This document shows positions 1 through 18,420 of a DNA stretch of 64,000 bases, piece by piece (position 1 is the first letter of the stretch; the number at the start of each line of letters is the position of its first letter). The notes under the pieces are model-generated. The model made no database searches, was not told the origin of the DNA, and was given only the letters and a program-made list of their open reading frames with translations. Source of the stretch: Streptomyces subrutilus (GTDB lineage Bacteria > Actinomycetota > Actinomycetes > Streptomycetales > Streptomycetaceae); contig NZ_CP023701.1 of assembly GCF_008704535.1 (NCBI RefSeq), positions 1,054,001 to 1,118,000 of the forward strand, given 5' to 3'. The translations under genes and the position numbers were made by a program.

Positions 1-11072
<11,072 letters not shown>

Positions 11073-11076
<4 letters not shown>

Positions 11077-11282
11077 CGACCAACCCGTTCGAGGACCCGC
11101 AGGGAAGCTTCCTGGTGCTGGTCAACGAAGAGGGCCAGCACTCGCTGTGGCCGTCCTTCGCCGAGGTGCCGGCGGGGTGGGCGACCGTGTTCGGCGCGGA
11201 CACCCGTGAGGCCTGCCTCGCCCACGTGGAGGCCAACTGGACGGACCTGCGGCCCAAGAGCCTGATCGGCCGCCAGGCCTGA
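11073..11282 (+). CDS. MbtH-like NRPS chaperone
   Basis: A 69-residue protein of normal MbtH length with the family signature [12 protein letters not shown] followed by P-A-G-W and a C-terminal W-T-D-L-R-P motif. MbtH proteins bind adenylation domains and are needed for folding or activity of many of them. The ATG sits inside an ATGA overlap with the NRPS stop, so translation is very likely coupled and the partner is the NRPS just upstream. A strong hairpin follows directly, ending this transcript. Confidence 0.97.
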
Positions 11283-11287
11283 CACCC

Positions 11288-11324
11288 CGGAAGGCCGGGC
11301 CCGCTCGCCGGGCCCGGCCTTCCG
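11288..11324 (+). terminator. Hairpin terminator after MbtH
   Basis: Perfect inverted repeat with a 16-bp stem (CGGAAGGCCGGGCCCG) and a 5-nt loop, starting 6 nt after the MbtH stop. No U-tract, as is common in Streptomyces. Confidence 0.85.
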
Positions 11325-11455
11325 CGTACCCGGGGTCCGGCGGCGCGGGGAGCCGTGCGTACGGGGCCGCGGGTACACGGGGCCGCGGGTGCACGCGACT
11401 GCGGGTGCACGGAGCCCGAGCGGCCCGCGCCGCGGGTCCACCCCGTACGCACGCA

Positions 11456-11497
11456 CGAGAGCCCCGGACACCGCACCAGCGGTGTCCGGGGCTCTCG
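11456..11497. terminator. Bidirectional hairpin between convergent genes
   Basis: Perfect 19-bp stem with a 4-nt loop (ACCA on the + strand), 52 bp beyond the stop of the exporter gene on the minus strand and 174 bp after MbtH. It can end transcription from both sides. Between the two hairpins (11368-11411) lie three imperfect copies of GCGGGTRCACG and no gene. Confidence 0.8.
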
Positions 11498-11548
11498 TTG
11501 CGGGGGCGGCGCGGGCGGGGGCGCTGCGCGGCGTCCCCGCCCGTCCGG

Positions 11549-13417
11549 TCAGGCCTCGCGCGGGCGGGGCACGGCGGCCTCCTCGGCTCCGGTGCGGCGG
11601 CTGTCCGACCAGGCCGACCAGAGGGCGGCGTAACTGCCGCCCGCGGCCACCAGTGCCGCATGGGTGCCGCTCTCCACGACGCGGCCCCGGTCGAGGACGA
11701 CGATGCGGTCCGCGGTGGCCGCCTGCGGCAGCCGGTGGGCGACCATCAGGCCGGTCCGCCCCTCCAACGCCCGCAGCGCGGCGCCCTCCAGGGTGCGGGC
11801 GCCGGCGCTGCCGGCGTCCGCGGTGGCCTCGTCGAGGATGGCGACCGGCGGGTCGGCGAGCACCAGCCGGGCCAGGGCGAGCTGCTGGGCCTGGGTCACC
11901 GTGAGCCGGTGCCCGCCCTCGCCGACGACGGTGGCCGCGCCCTCGGGCAGGGCCTCGACCCAGGTGAGGGCGTCGACGCGGGCGAGTGCGGCGGTGATCT
12001 CGGCGTCGGTCGCCCCGGGCCGGGCCAGCCGCAGGTCCTCGGCCAGGGGGCCTGCGAAGACGTGCACTTCCTGGCTGATCAGCGTGACGGCCCGGCGCAC
12101 TCCGGCGGGGCCGAGTGCGCGGGTGTCGGCTCCGCCGAGTTCGACGGAGCCGCCGGTCGGCCGGTGGACGCCGGCGATCAGCTTCGCCAGGGTGGTCTTG
12201 CCGGCGCCGCTCGCGCCGACGAGCGCGACCCGTTCGCCGTCGCGGACCTCCAGGTCGACCGCGTCGAGCACCGGGTGCCCGGACGCGTAGGCGTGGCTGA
12301 GTTCGCGTACCCGTACGGAGCCGTCGGCCGGCCGGGCCGCGTCGGCCGGGTCCTCCTCGGCGGGCAGGTCGGAGACGCCGACGAGGCGGGCGAGGCTCGC
12401 TCCGGCGGACTGGGCGTCGTCGATGAGGAACAGCGCGGCGTTGACCGGGTTGAAGAGGCTGTGGAAGTAGAGCGCGGCCGCGGTGGCCGTGCCGATGCTG
12501 ACGGAGCCGTTGCCGACCAGCAGGAAGCCGGTGACCAGGACGGCGGCCAGCCCGATGAACTCGGCCAGGTTGAGCCGGGAGAAGAAGCCGGAGACGAGCC
12601 GGATGCCGCGCAGGGCCAGGTCGACGGCCTCGCGCGAGCGGGATTCGAGCAGCTTGGCGTGCTGGTCGGTGAGCCGGAAGGCCCGGACGGTGCGGACGCC
12701 GCCGACGCTGTCGAGCAGTTGGTGTTGGAGGGCGCCGTTGGCCACGCGGTGGGCCGCGTACACGGGGACCGCGCGCGGGATGTACCAGCGGACGGTGAGG
12801 ACGTGGACGGGGACGGCCAGCAGGACGGCGGCCAGGAACCGCCAGTCGAGCACGGCCAGTCCGGCCAGGGTGAGCACGATGGTGAGCAGGGCGGTGGTGA
12901 ACTCGGGCAGGGCCTGGCGGACGACCCGGGTGATGAGGGTGACGTCGCCGGTCACCCGGGAGGTGAGGTCGCCCGAGCCGGCCTGTTCGACCCGCTCCAG
13001 CGGAAGGTTCAGCGCGCGGTCGATGAAGCGTTCGCGCAGGCCCGCCAGGACGGTCTCGCCGAGCCGTGCGACGAGTGCGCTGCCGAGCCCGGTGGCGGCG
13101 CCGCGGCCGACGGCCACGACGAGCAGCAGCACCATCGGCACGGTGAGGGAGGCGGCGCCCCGCTGCCCCGCGACCAGGTCGACCATCCGGCCCAGGATCG
13201 GGGCGGTGAGCAGGCCGATGCCGGTGCCCAGGGTGAGGACGCCGACGGCGGTGAAGGTCTGCAGGCGCCGGCCGCGGAGCAGTGCGCCGACGGCGGCGAG
13301 GGTCTGGGCGCCGCTCGCCACGGGCAGGATGACCCGCCCGGGCGCGGCGCCGGCCCCCGGCTCCCCGGCGGCGGCCGTGGGCTGCGGCGGGGCGGCCGGT
13401 TCGTTCGCGGGGGTCAT
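11549..13417 (-). CDS. ABC exporter half-transporter, catalytic partner
   Basis: About 622 residues: an N-terminal membrane domain of about six helices (ABC type I exporter fold), then a nucleotide-binding domain. Walker A is intact (GASGAGKTTL), Walker B with catalytic glutamate is intact (VAILDEATAD) and the switch His is present (VAHRL), but the ABC signature is degenerate (LTVTQAQ in place of LSGGQ). Its partner upstream has the opposite pattern, so the two should form one heterodimer with one active ATP site. ATG overlaps the partner's stop (ATGA). Likely role: siderophore export across the cytoplasmic membrane. An IrtAB-like importer with exporter fold is the alternative; no siderophore-interacting domain is present. 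Confidence 0.9.
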   Translation of the reverse strand: MTPANEPAAPPQPTAAAGEPGAGAAPGRVILPVASGAQTLAAVGALLRGRRLQTFTAVGVLTLGTGIGLLTAPILGRMVDLVAGQRGAASLTVPMVLLLVVAVGRGAATGLGSALVARLGETVLAGLRERFIDRALNLPLERVEQAGSGDLTSRVTGDVTLITRVVRQALPEFTTALLTIVLTLAGLAVLDWRFLAAVLLAVPVHVLTVRWYIPRAVPVYAAHRVANGALQHQLLDSVGGVRTVRAFRLTDQHAKLLESRSREAVDLALRGIRLVSGFFSRLNLAEFIGLAAVLVTGFLLVGNGSVSIGTATAAALYFHSLFNPVNAALFLIDDAQSAGASLARLVGVSDLPAEEDPADAARPADGSVRVRELSHAYASGHPVLDAVDLEVRDGERVALVGASGAGKTTLAKLIAGVHRPTGGSVELGGADTRALGPAGVRRAVTLISQEVHVFAGPLAEDLRLARPGATDAEITAALARVDALTWVEALPEGAATVVGEGGHRLTVTQAQQLALARLVLADPPVAILDEATADAGSAGARTLEGAALRALEGRTGLMVAHRLPQAATADRIVVLDRGRVVESGTHAALVAAGGSYAALWSAWSDSRRTGAEEAAVPRPREA

Positions 13418-15111
13418 ACGAGCACCACCGATCGGTAGGAGGCGTCCGCGGTGACGAGGTCCGGGTGGCGCCCGTCGGCGGTGACGGCGCCGTCGCTGAT
13501 GACGACCACGCGGTCGGTCACGGCGAGCAGCGCGGGACTGGTGGTGACGAGCAGGGTGGTGCGGCCCTTGCGCAGGTCGCGCAGCCGGGTGGCGATCAGC
13601 GATTCGGTGACGGTGTCGACGGCGGTGGTCGGGTCGTGGAGGACCAGGACCTGCGGGTCCGCGGCCAGTGCCCGGGCCAGTGCGACCCGTTGGCGCTGGC
13701 CGCCGGACAGGGACCTGCCGCGTTCGCTGAGCGGGGTGTGCACGCCCTGGGGCAGGGCGCGGGCCACGTCGTCGGTGGTGGAGGCGCTGAGCACGGGCCC
13801 GAGCTCCTCGGCGGGGGTCTCCGTGCCGGCCCGTACGTTGTCGAGCAGGCTGGCCTCGAAGAGGTCGGCGTCGTGGTGGGCGACGAGGACGGCCCGGCGG
13901 ACGGCGTCGGGGTCGAGGGAGGCCATGTCGGCGCCGGCGAGTTCGATCGTGCCCTGTCCCGGGTCGAACTCGCGGCCGAGGCACAGCAGGAGGTCGGTGG
14001 CGGCGGCCGGGTCGGGGCAGACGACGCCGACGAGGCTCCCGTCGGCGATGTCCAGGTCGATCCCGCGCAGCGCGCCGTACGAGACGCCGCGCAGCCGCAG
14101 TCCGCCGGTGAACGGGACGGGCAGCGGGGCGGTGCCCGAGGGGACGGCGTGCGGGGAGGCGAGCACCTCGTCGAGGCGGGCCGCGGAGGCGCGTCCCTGG
14201 GCGAACTCGGCGCTGACGTAGGTCAGGAGCTGGAAGGGGCCGAGGAGGAACTGGGCGAGGCCGACCGCGGCGACGAGTTGGCCGATGCTGAGCGAGCCGT
14301 CCATGGCCAGGCGCGCGCCGACCAGGCCGATGACGGCGATGAAGGCGCCGGTCAGGGCGAGGATGGCGCCGTCGTGCCAGGACCTGCTGCTCGCGGCGCG
14401 CAGGGCGGCCGCGAGGGAGTCCTGGCTGGTGCGGCGGTAGCGGGCGACGGCGGCCGGCCCGGCCCCGATGCCCTTGAGCACGCGCAGGCCGGCCACCAGG
14501 TCGGCGGCGACGCCCGAGGCGTGGGCGGCCCGGTCCTGTTCGGCCTCGCTGCGCCGTTCGAGGGGGCGGCTGATGCGGTGGCCGATCCACAGCAGGGGCG
14601 GTACGCCGAGGAGGATGAGCAGGCCGAGGGGGACGGACACCCGCAGCAGGGCGACGGCGCTGACGGCGAGTCCGGCGACGGCGGCTATGCCGTAGGGCAG
14701 GGCGGCGACGACGGCGCCGACCCGGGCCGCGTCGCCGGTGGCCATGGCGGTGAGGGCGCCGGGGAGCCGGCCGGAGTCGGCGCCGCCGCGCGGGTCCAGG
14801 ACCCGGGTGCCGAGTTCGGTGCGGATGCGGTGGGCCGCCCGTTCGCCGGAGCCGTCGGTGATGCGGGCGGCGGTGCGGTAGCAGGTGGACAGGACGAGGA
14901 AGAGCGCGGCGAGGACCAGCAGCCAGCGCAGCAGCGCTCCCGCCGATCCGGTGGCGACGGCCCGGTCGATGATGACGCCGATGACCACGGGCACCATGGC
15001 CTCGCAGGCCTGATGGGTGGTGCCGAGGAGCGAGGCGGCGGCGACCCGGCGCCGCTGCGCGCTGATCGCGCGCCGGAGAACAGAGCCTCCGGGTGGACTG
15101 CCGTCGAGCAT
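13414..15111 (-). CDS. ABC exporter half-transporter with degenerate ATP site
   Basis: About 565 residues, membrane domain then nucleotide-binding domain. The Walker A position reads VVCPDPAAATD, with no GxGK[ST]; the residue after the Walker B Asp is Pro instead of Glu (VLVLHDPTTAVD); the switch His is Thr. The signature LSGGQRQR is intact and would complete the active site of the partner. This asymmetry is usual for heterodimeric exporters. ATG at 15111 is preferred over GTG 15132 because GGAGG lies 6 nt upstream; it also leaves an iron box 25 nt upstream of the start, implying induction under iron limitation together with the NRPS locus. Confidence 0.88.
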   Translation of the reverse strand: MLDGSPPGGSVLRRAISAQRRRVAAASLLGTTHQACEAMVPVVIGVIIDRAVATGSAGALLRWLLVLAALFLVLSTCYRTAARITDGSGERAAHRIRTELGTRVLDPRGGADSGRLPGALTAMATGDAARVGAVVAALPYGIAAVAGLAVSAVALLRVSVPLGLLILLGVPPLLWIGHRISRPLERRSEAEQDRAAHASGVAADLVAGLRVLKGIGAGPAAVARYRRTSQDSLAAALRAASSRSWHDGAILALTGAFIAVIGLVGARLAMDGSLSIGQLVAAVGLAQFLLGPFQLLTYVSAEFAQGRASAARLDEVLASPHAVPSGTAPLPVPFTGGLRLRGVSYGALRGIDLDIADGSLVGVVCPDPAAATDLLLCLGREFDPGQGTIELAGADMASLDPDAVRRAVLVAHHDADLFEASLLDNVRAGTETPAEELGPVLSASTTDDVARALPQGVHTPLSERGRSLSGGQRQRVALARALAADPQVLVLHDPTTAVDTVTESLIATRLRDLRKGRTTLLVTTSPALLAVTDRVVVISDGAVTADGRHPDLVTADASYRSVVLV

Positions 15112-15135
15112 GCGGGACCTCCGGAGGACCACTGG

Positions 15136-15154
15136 TTAGGTAAGGCTACTCTAA
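15136..15154. promoter_or_regulatory. Iron box A (DmdR/IdeR operator) in divergent promoter
   Basis: TTAGGTAAGGCTACTCTAA matches 16 of 19 positions of the actinobacterial iron box TTAGGTTAGSCTAACCTAA. It lies 25 bp upstream of the exporter pair start and 141 bp or more before the FecCD start. In this family the Fe2+-bound repressor blocks transcription when iron is sufficient. Confidence 0.85.
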
Positions 15155-15238
15155 TGTTCTCAAGCCGGAATCAGGTACGAGCGCCGCCCACCAGGTGGAC
15201 TTCCTTACCCGATAAGGGAGTTGACCCTATGGAGTTTA

Positions 15239-15257
15239 TTCGGTTAGCCTCACCTAA
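15239..15257. promoter_or_regulatory. Iron box B (DmdR/IdeR operator) before uptake operon
   Basis: TTCGGTTAGCCTCACCTAA matches 17 of 19 iron-box positions. It sits 38 bp before the TTG start of the first permease, but inside codons 4-10 if the alternative ATG at 15229 is used. That placement argues for the TTG start. Confidence 0.85.
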
Positions 15258-15294
15258 GTTAACGCTGCGCGGTTGGTCGCTGGGGGGAGCCTTG

Positions 15295-16368
15295 TTGTCC
15301 GTCGACACCCGGACGGAAGTCGGGAACGACACCAAGGGGGCGGCGTCCGCGCCGCCGTCGCGAAGAGCGGCGCTCGCCGTGCTGCGCGGCGCCGGCCTGC
15401 TGGTCGCCCTGGCCTCACTCGTCGTCATCGCCCTGCTGAGCGTGTGGCTGGGCACCCGCGACATCCCCTTCACCTCCACCTGGAGCGTCCTGTGGAACCC
15501 CGACGGGTCGCAGGCCTCGGTCATCATCCACAGCTACCGCATCCCCCGGACCGTACTCGGCGTGCTCGTGGGGATCGCCCTCGGGCTCTCCGGCGCCCTC
15601 ATGCAGGCCCTGACCCGCAACCCGCTCGCCGATCCCGGCCTGCTCGGCGTCAGCCTCGGGGCCTCGACGGGCGTGGTGGTGGCCATCTCCTTCCTGGGCA
15701 TCGGAACGGCCCTGGGCTACGTCTGGTTCGCCTTCGCGGGCGCCGCCGTCGCCTCGGTCGTGGTCTACCTGCTCGGCTCGGCGGGCCGGAAACTGGCCAC
15801 GCCGGACCGGCTGGTGGTCGCCGGGTCCGCCGTGACCGCCGTGCTCTTCGCGTTCAACTCCGCGATCCTGCTGCTCGACCCGCGCGCCTTCAACCAGTTC
15901 CGCTTCTGGACGGTGGGCGCGCTCTCCGGCCGGCGCATGGACGTCGTGTGGGTGATCCTCCCGTTCGTCGTCGCGGGGCTGCTCCTCGCCCTGCTGCTGG
16001 CCCCCTCCCTCAACGCCCTCGCCATGGGAGACCAGCTCGGCCGGGCCCTGGGGGTGAACGTCGGCCGCACCCGGGTGCTCGGCGTCGTCGCCGTGATGCT
16101 GCTGTGCGGCGCCGCGACCGCCGCCGCCGGACCCATCGGCTTCGTCGGCCTGGTCGTGCCGCACGTGTCCCGCTTCGTCGTGGGCCCCGACCAACGCTGG
16201 GTGCTGGCCTACTCGACCGTCCTCGCCCCGGTCCTGCTGGTCGGCTCCGACGTCCTGGGCCGGGTGATCGGCGCGCCCGGCGAGATCCAGGTGGGCATCG
16301 TCACCGCGTTCGTCGGTGCGCCGCTGTTCCTCGCCCTCTGCCGCCGCCGAAAGCTGGTCATGCTGTGA
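15295..16368 (+). CDS. FecCD-type iron-siderophore permease 1
   Basis: About 357 residues with around nine or ten membrane helices. Family segments are visible: R-I-P-R-T near residue 80, GALMQALTRNPLADPGLLGV, and the ATPase-coupling GPIGFVGLVVPH near the C-terminus. It would be one half of the channel that brings ferric siderophore into the cytosol. TTG 15295 (GGAG 5 nt upstream, iron box 38 bp upstream) is my choice. ATG 15229 with AAGGGAG at 8 nt spacing is a real alternative and would add 22 residues, but would put iron box B inside the gene. Its stop overlaps the next start (GTGA). Confidence 0.92.
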   Translation: MSVDTRTEVGNDTKGAASAPPSRRAALAVLRGAGLLVALASLVVIALLSVWLGTRDIPFTSTWSVLWNPDGSQASVIIHSYRIPRTVLGVLVGIALGLSGALMQALTRNPLADPGLLGVSLGASTGVVVAISFLGIGTALGYVWFAFAGAAVASVVVYLLGSAGRKLATPDRLVVAGSAVTAVLFAFNSAILLLDPRAFNQFRFWTVGALSGRRMDVVWVILPFVVAGLLLALLLAPSLNALAMGDQLGRALGVNVGRTRVLGVVAVMLLCGAATAAAGPIGFVGLVVPHVSRFVVGPDQRWVLAYSTVLAPVLLVGSDVLGRVIGAPGEIQVGIVTAFVGAPLFLALCRRRKLVML

Positions 16369-17483
16369 GCCCCGCCCCGGAGACCGAGACCTCCGCGCCG
16401 GCCGGCGCCCCCGCCGCCCGGGACCGCGCCGCCCGACCCCACGTCGTCTCGGGGCGGGTCGTACGGGGCGGCCGCAGCGGGCTCTCCCTGCGCTTCCACG
16501 GCCGTACGCTCCTGGTCACCGTCGCCCTGGCCGCCATCCTCCTCGCGGTCATGCTGGTCTCCCTGACCACCGGCGACTTCACGCTGTCCGTACCGGAGGT
16601 GCTCGGGGCCCTGACCGGCAACGGCTCCGGCGGGGCCGACTTCATCGTCAACACCCTGCGCATGCCCCGCCTGGTGACCGCCCTGTGCGTGGGCGCGGCG
16701 CTGTCCGTGAGCGGCGCGGTCCTGCAGAGCCTGACCCGCAACCCGCTGGGCAGTCCCGACATCATCGGCTTCACCAACGGCTCGGCCACCGGCGCCCTCA
16801 TCGTCATCGTCACCCTGCACGGCAGCATGACGCAGATCGTGCTGGGCGCGCTGATCGGCGGCCTCGGCACGGCCCTCGCCGTCTACCTGCTGGTGTTCCG
16901 CGGGGGCGTCCAGGGCTTCCGGCTCGTCGTCATGGGCATCGGCGTGAGCGCGCTGCTGCTCGCCGTCAACTCCTACCTCATCACCCGCGCCAGCTGGCAG
17001 GAGGCCCTGGAGGCCCAGTCCTGGCTGATCGGCAGCCTCGGCAACCGGACCTGGGACCACGCGGCGGCGGTCGGCGCCGCCGTCGCGGTGCTGCTGCCGT
17101 TCGCGTTCCTCCTCGGCCGCCGGCTGACCATGGTGGAGATGGGCGACGACACCGCGACGGCCCTCGGCGTGAACGTGGCCCGCACCCGGACCGCGCTGCT
17201 GATCGTCAGCGTGGCCCTGGCCGCCTTCGCCACCGCCGTGACCGGCCCGATCTTCTTCATCGCGCTGGCCGCCCCGCAGCTGTCCCGCAAGCTGATCCGC
17301 TCCTCTGGCTCCGGGCTGGTCCCGGCCGCCCTGATGGGCGCGGTCCTGCTGGCCGTGAGCGACCTCGCGGTCCAGCGGCTGTTCTCCCCCGCCCTGCTGC
17401 CGGTCGGCACGGCCACCGGCACCATCGGCGGGCTCTACCTGATCTGGCTGCTGGTCTCCGAGTCGCGAAAGAGCCGCGCATGA
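16365..17483 (+). CDS. FecCD-type iron-siderophore permease 2
   Basis: 372 residues, homologous to the preceding gene, with a 50-residue polar N-terminal extension before the first helix. It shows VLQSLTRNPLGSPDIIGF and TGPIFFIALAAPQLS, the equivalents of the FecCD coupling segments, with an F replacing the usual V/G in the latter. GTG start overlaps the stop of permease 1, and its own stop overlaps the ATPase ATG, so the three are translated as one block. It pairs with permease 1 as a heterodimeric channel. Confidence 0.93.
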   Translation: MSPAPETETSAPAGAPAARDRAARPHVVSGRVVRGGRSGLSLRFHGRTLLVTVALAAILLAVMLVSLTTGDFTLSVPEVLGALTGNGSGGADFIVNTLRMPRLVTALCVGAALSVSGAVLQSLTRNPLGSPDIIGFTNGSATGALIVIVTLHGSMTQIVLGALIGGLGTALAVYLLVFRGGVQGFRLVVMGIGVSALLLAVNSYLITRASWQEALEAQSWLIGSLGNRTWDHAAAVGAAVAVLLPFAFLLGRRLTMVEMGDDTATALGVNVARTRTALLIVSVALAAFATAVTGPIFFIALAAPQLSRKLIRSSGSGLVPAALMGAVLLAVSDLAVQRLFSPALLPVGTATGTIGGLYLIWLLVSESRKSRA

Positions 17484-18406
17484 CACGTACGAGCCAGCCG
17501 GGCGCCGTCCCGCCGCAGCAGGGGGGCGCCGTCTCCGTACGCCGGGACGCCGGCGCCCCGGAGCAGGGGGCCGCCGCGCCGACGGCCCGGCTGCGGGCGC
17601 AGGGCCTGACCCTCTGCTACGAGCAGCGGACCGTGGCCACCGACCTCGGTGTGGTCATCCCCGACCACTCCTTCACCGTCATCATCGGCCCCAACGCCTG
17701 CGGGAAGTCCACCCTCCTCAAGGCCCTCGCGCGGATGCTCAAGCCGAAGGCGGGCGAGGTCTACCTGGACGGCGCCCCGATCGGCTCCTACCGTTCCCGC
17801 GAGGTCGCCCGCCGCCTCGGCCTGCTGCCGCAGTCCTCGACCGCGCCGGGCGGCATCACCGTCGGCGACCTGGTCGCCCGGGGCCGCTACCCGCACCAGC
17901 GGATGCTGAGGCAGTGGTCCGCGCGGGACGAGGACGCCGTGGCCGAGGCGATGCGCCAGACCGGCGTGCTCGAACTCGCCGACCGGCCCGTGGACGACCT
18001 CTCCGGCGGACAGCGCCAGCGGGTCTGGCTGTCCATGGTGCTCGCCCAGGAGACCTCCGTCCTGCTGCTCGACGAGCCCACCACCTACCTGGACATCGCC
18101 CACCAGGTGGAGGTGCTGAACCTCTGCGCCGACCTGCACGAGCGCAAGGGCCACACCATCGTCGCCGTGCTCCACGACCTCAACCAGGCCTGCCGGTACG
18201 CCAGCCACCTCGTCGTGATGAAGCCCGGCGGAGTCATCGCCGCCGAGGGCCACCCCTCCTCGGTGATGACCGCCGAGCTCGTCGAGGACGTCTTCGGCCT
18301 GCCCTGCCGGATCATCGAGGACCCCGAGACCGGCACCCCGCTGATGGTCCCCACCGCCCGCACCCGCCACCACCCGGCCCCCGGGACCGTGGCGCACACC
18401 CCCTGA
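17480..18406 (+). CDS. Iron-siderophore ABC transporter ATPase (FecE/FepC type)
   Basis: 308 residues. Walker A GPNACGKSTLL, Q-loop LLPQSS, signature LSGGQRQRVW, Walker B VLLLDEPTTYLD and switch His in VLHDLNQA are all intact, in the form typical of ferric-siderophore importers. About 45 polar residues precede the ATPase fold. It energises the two permeases encoded upstream. The substrate-binding lipoprotein expected for such an importer is not in the window, so it is either upstream of the NRPS or elsewhere. A 14-nt gap separates it from the next gene. Confidence 0.95.
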   Translation: MTRTSQPGAVPPQQGGAVSVRRDAGAPEQGAAAPTARLRAQGLTLCYEQRTVATDLGVVIPDHSFTVIIGPNACGKSTLLKALARMLKPKAGEVYLDGAPIGSYRSREVARRLGLLPQSSTAPGGITVGDLVARGRYPHQRMLRQWSARDEDAVAEAMRQTGVLELADRPVDDLSGGQRQRVWLSMVLAQETSVLLLDEPTTYLDIAHQVEVLNLCADLHERKGHTIVAVLHDLNQACRYASHLVVMKPGGVIAAEGHPSSVMTAELVEDVFGLPCRIIEDPETGTPLMVPTARTRHHPAPGTVAHTP

Positions 18407-18420
18407 GGACCCGACCGCCC

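Noticed and set aside
11405..13438. 677-residue + frame opposite the exporter gene
   Set aside because: Gly/Gln/Asp/Glu-rich shadow; the minus strand encodes a complete ABC half-transporter with all motifs.
13465..15200. In-frame extension of the first FecCD permease back to 13465
   Set aside because: The extension is the antisense of the exporter gene and has shadow-type composition; real starts exist at 15229 and 15295.
15238..15243. ATTCGG as a further SigK-like -10 on the minus strand
   Set aside because: No CCATCC-type -35 lies at 15 nt, and the site is part of iron box B.
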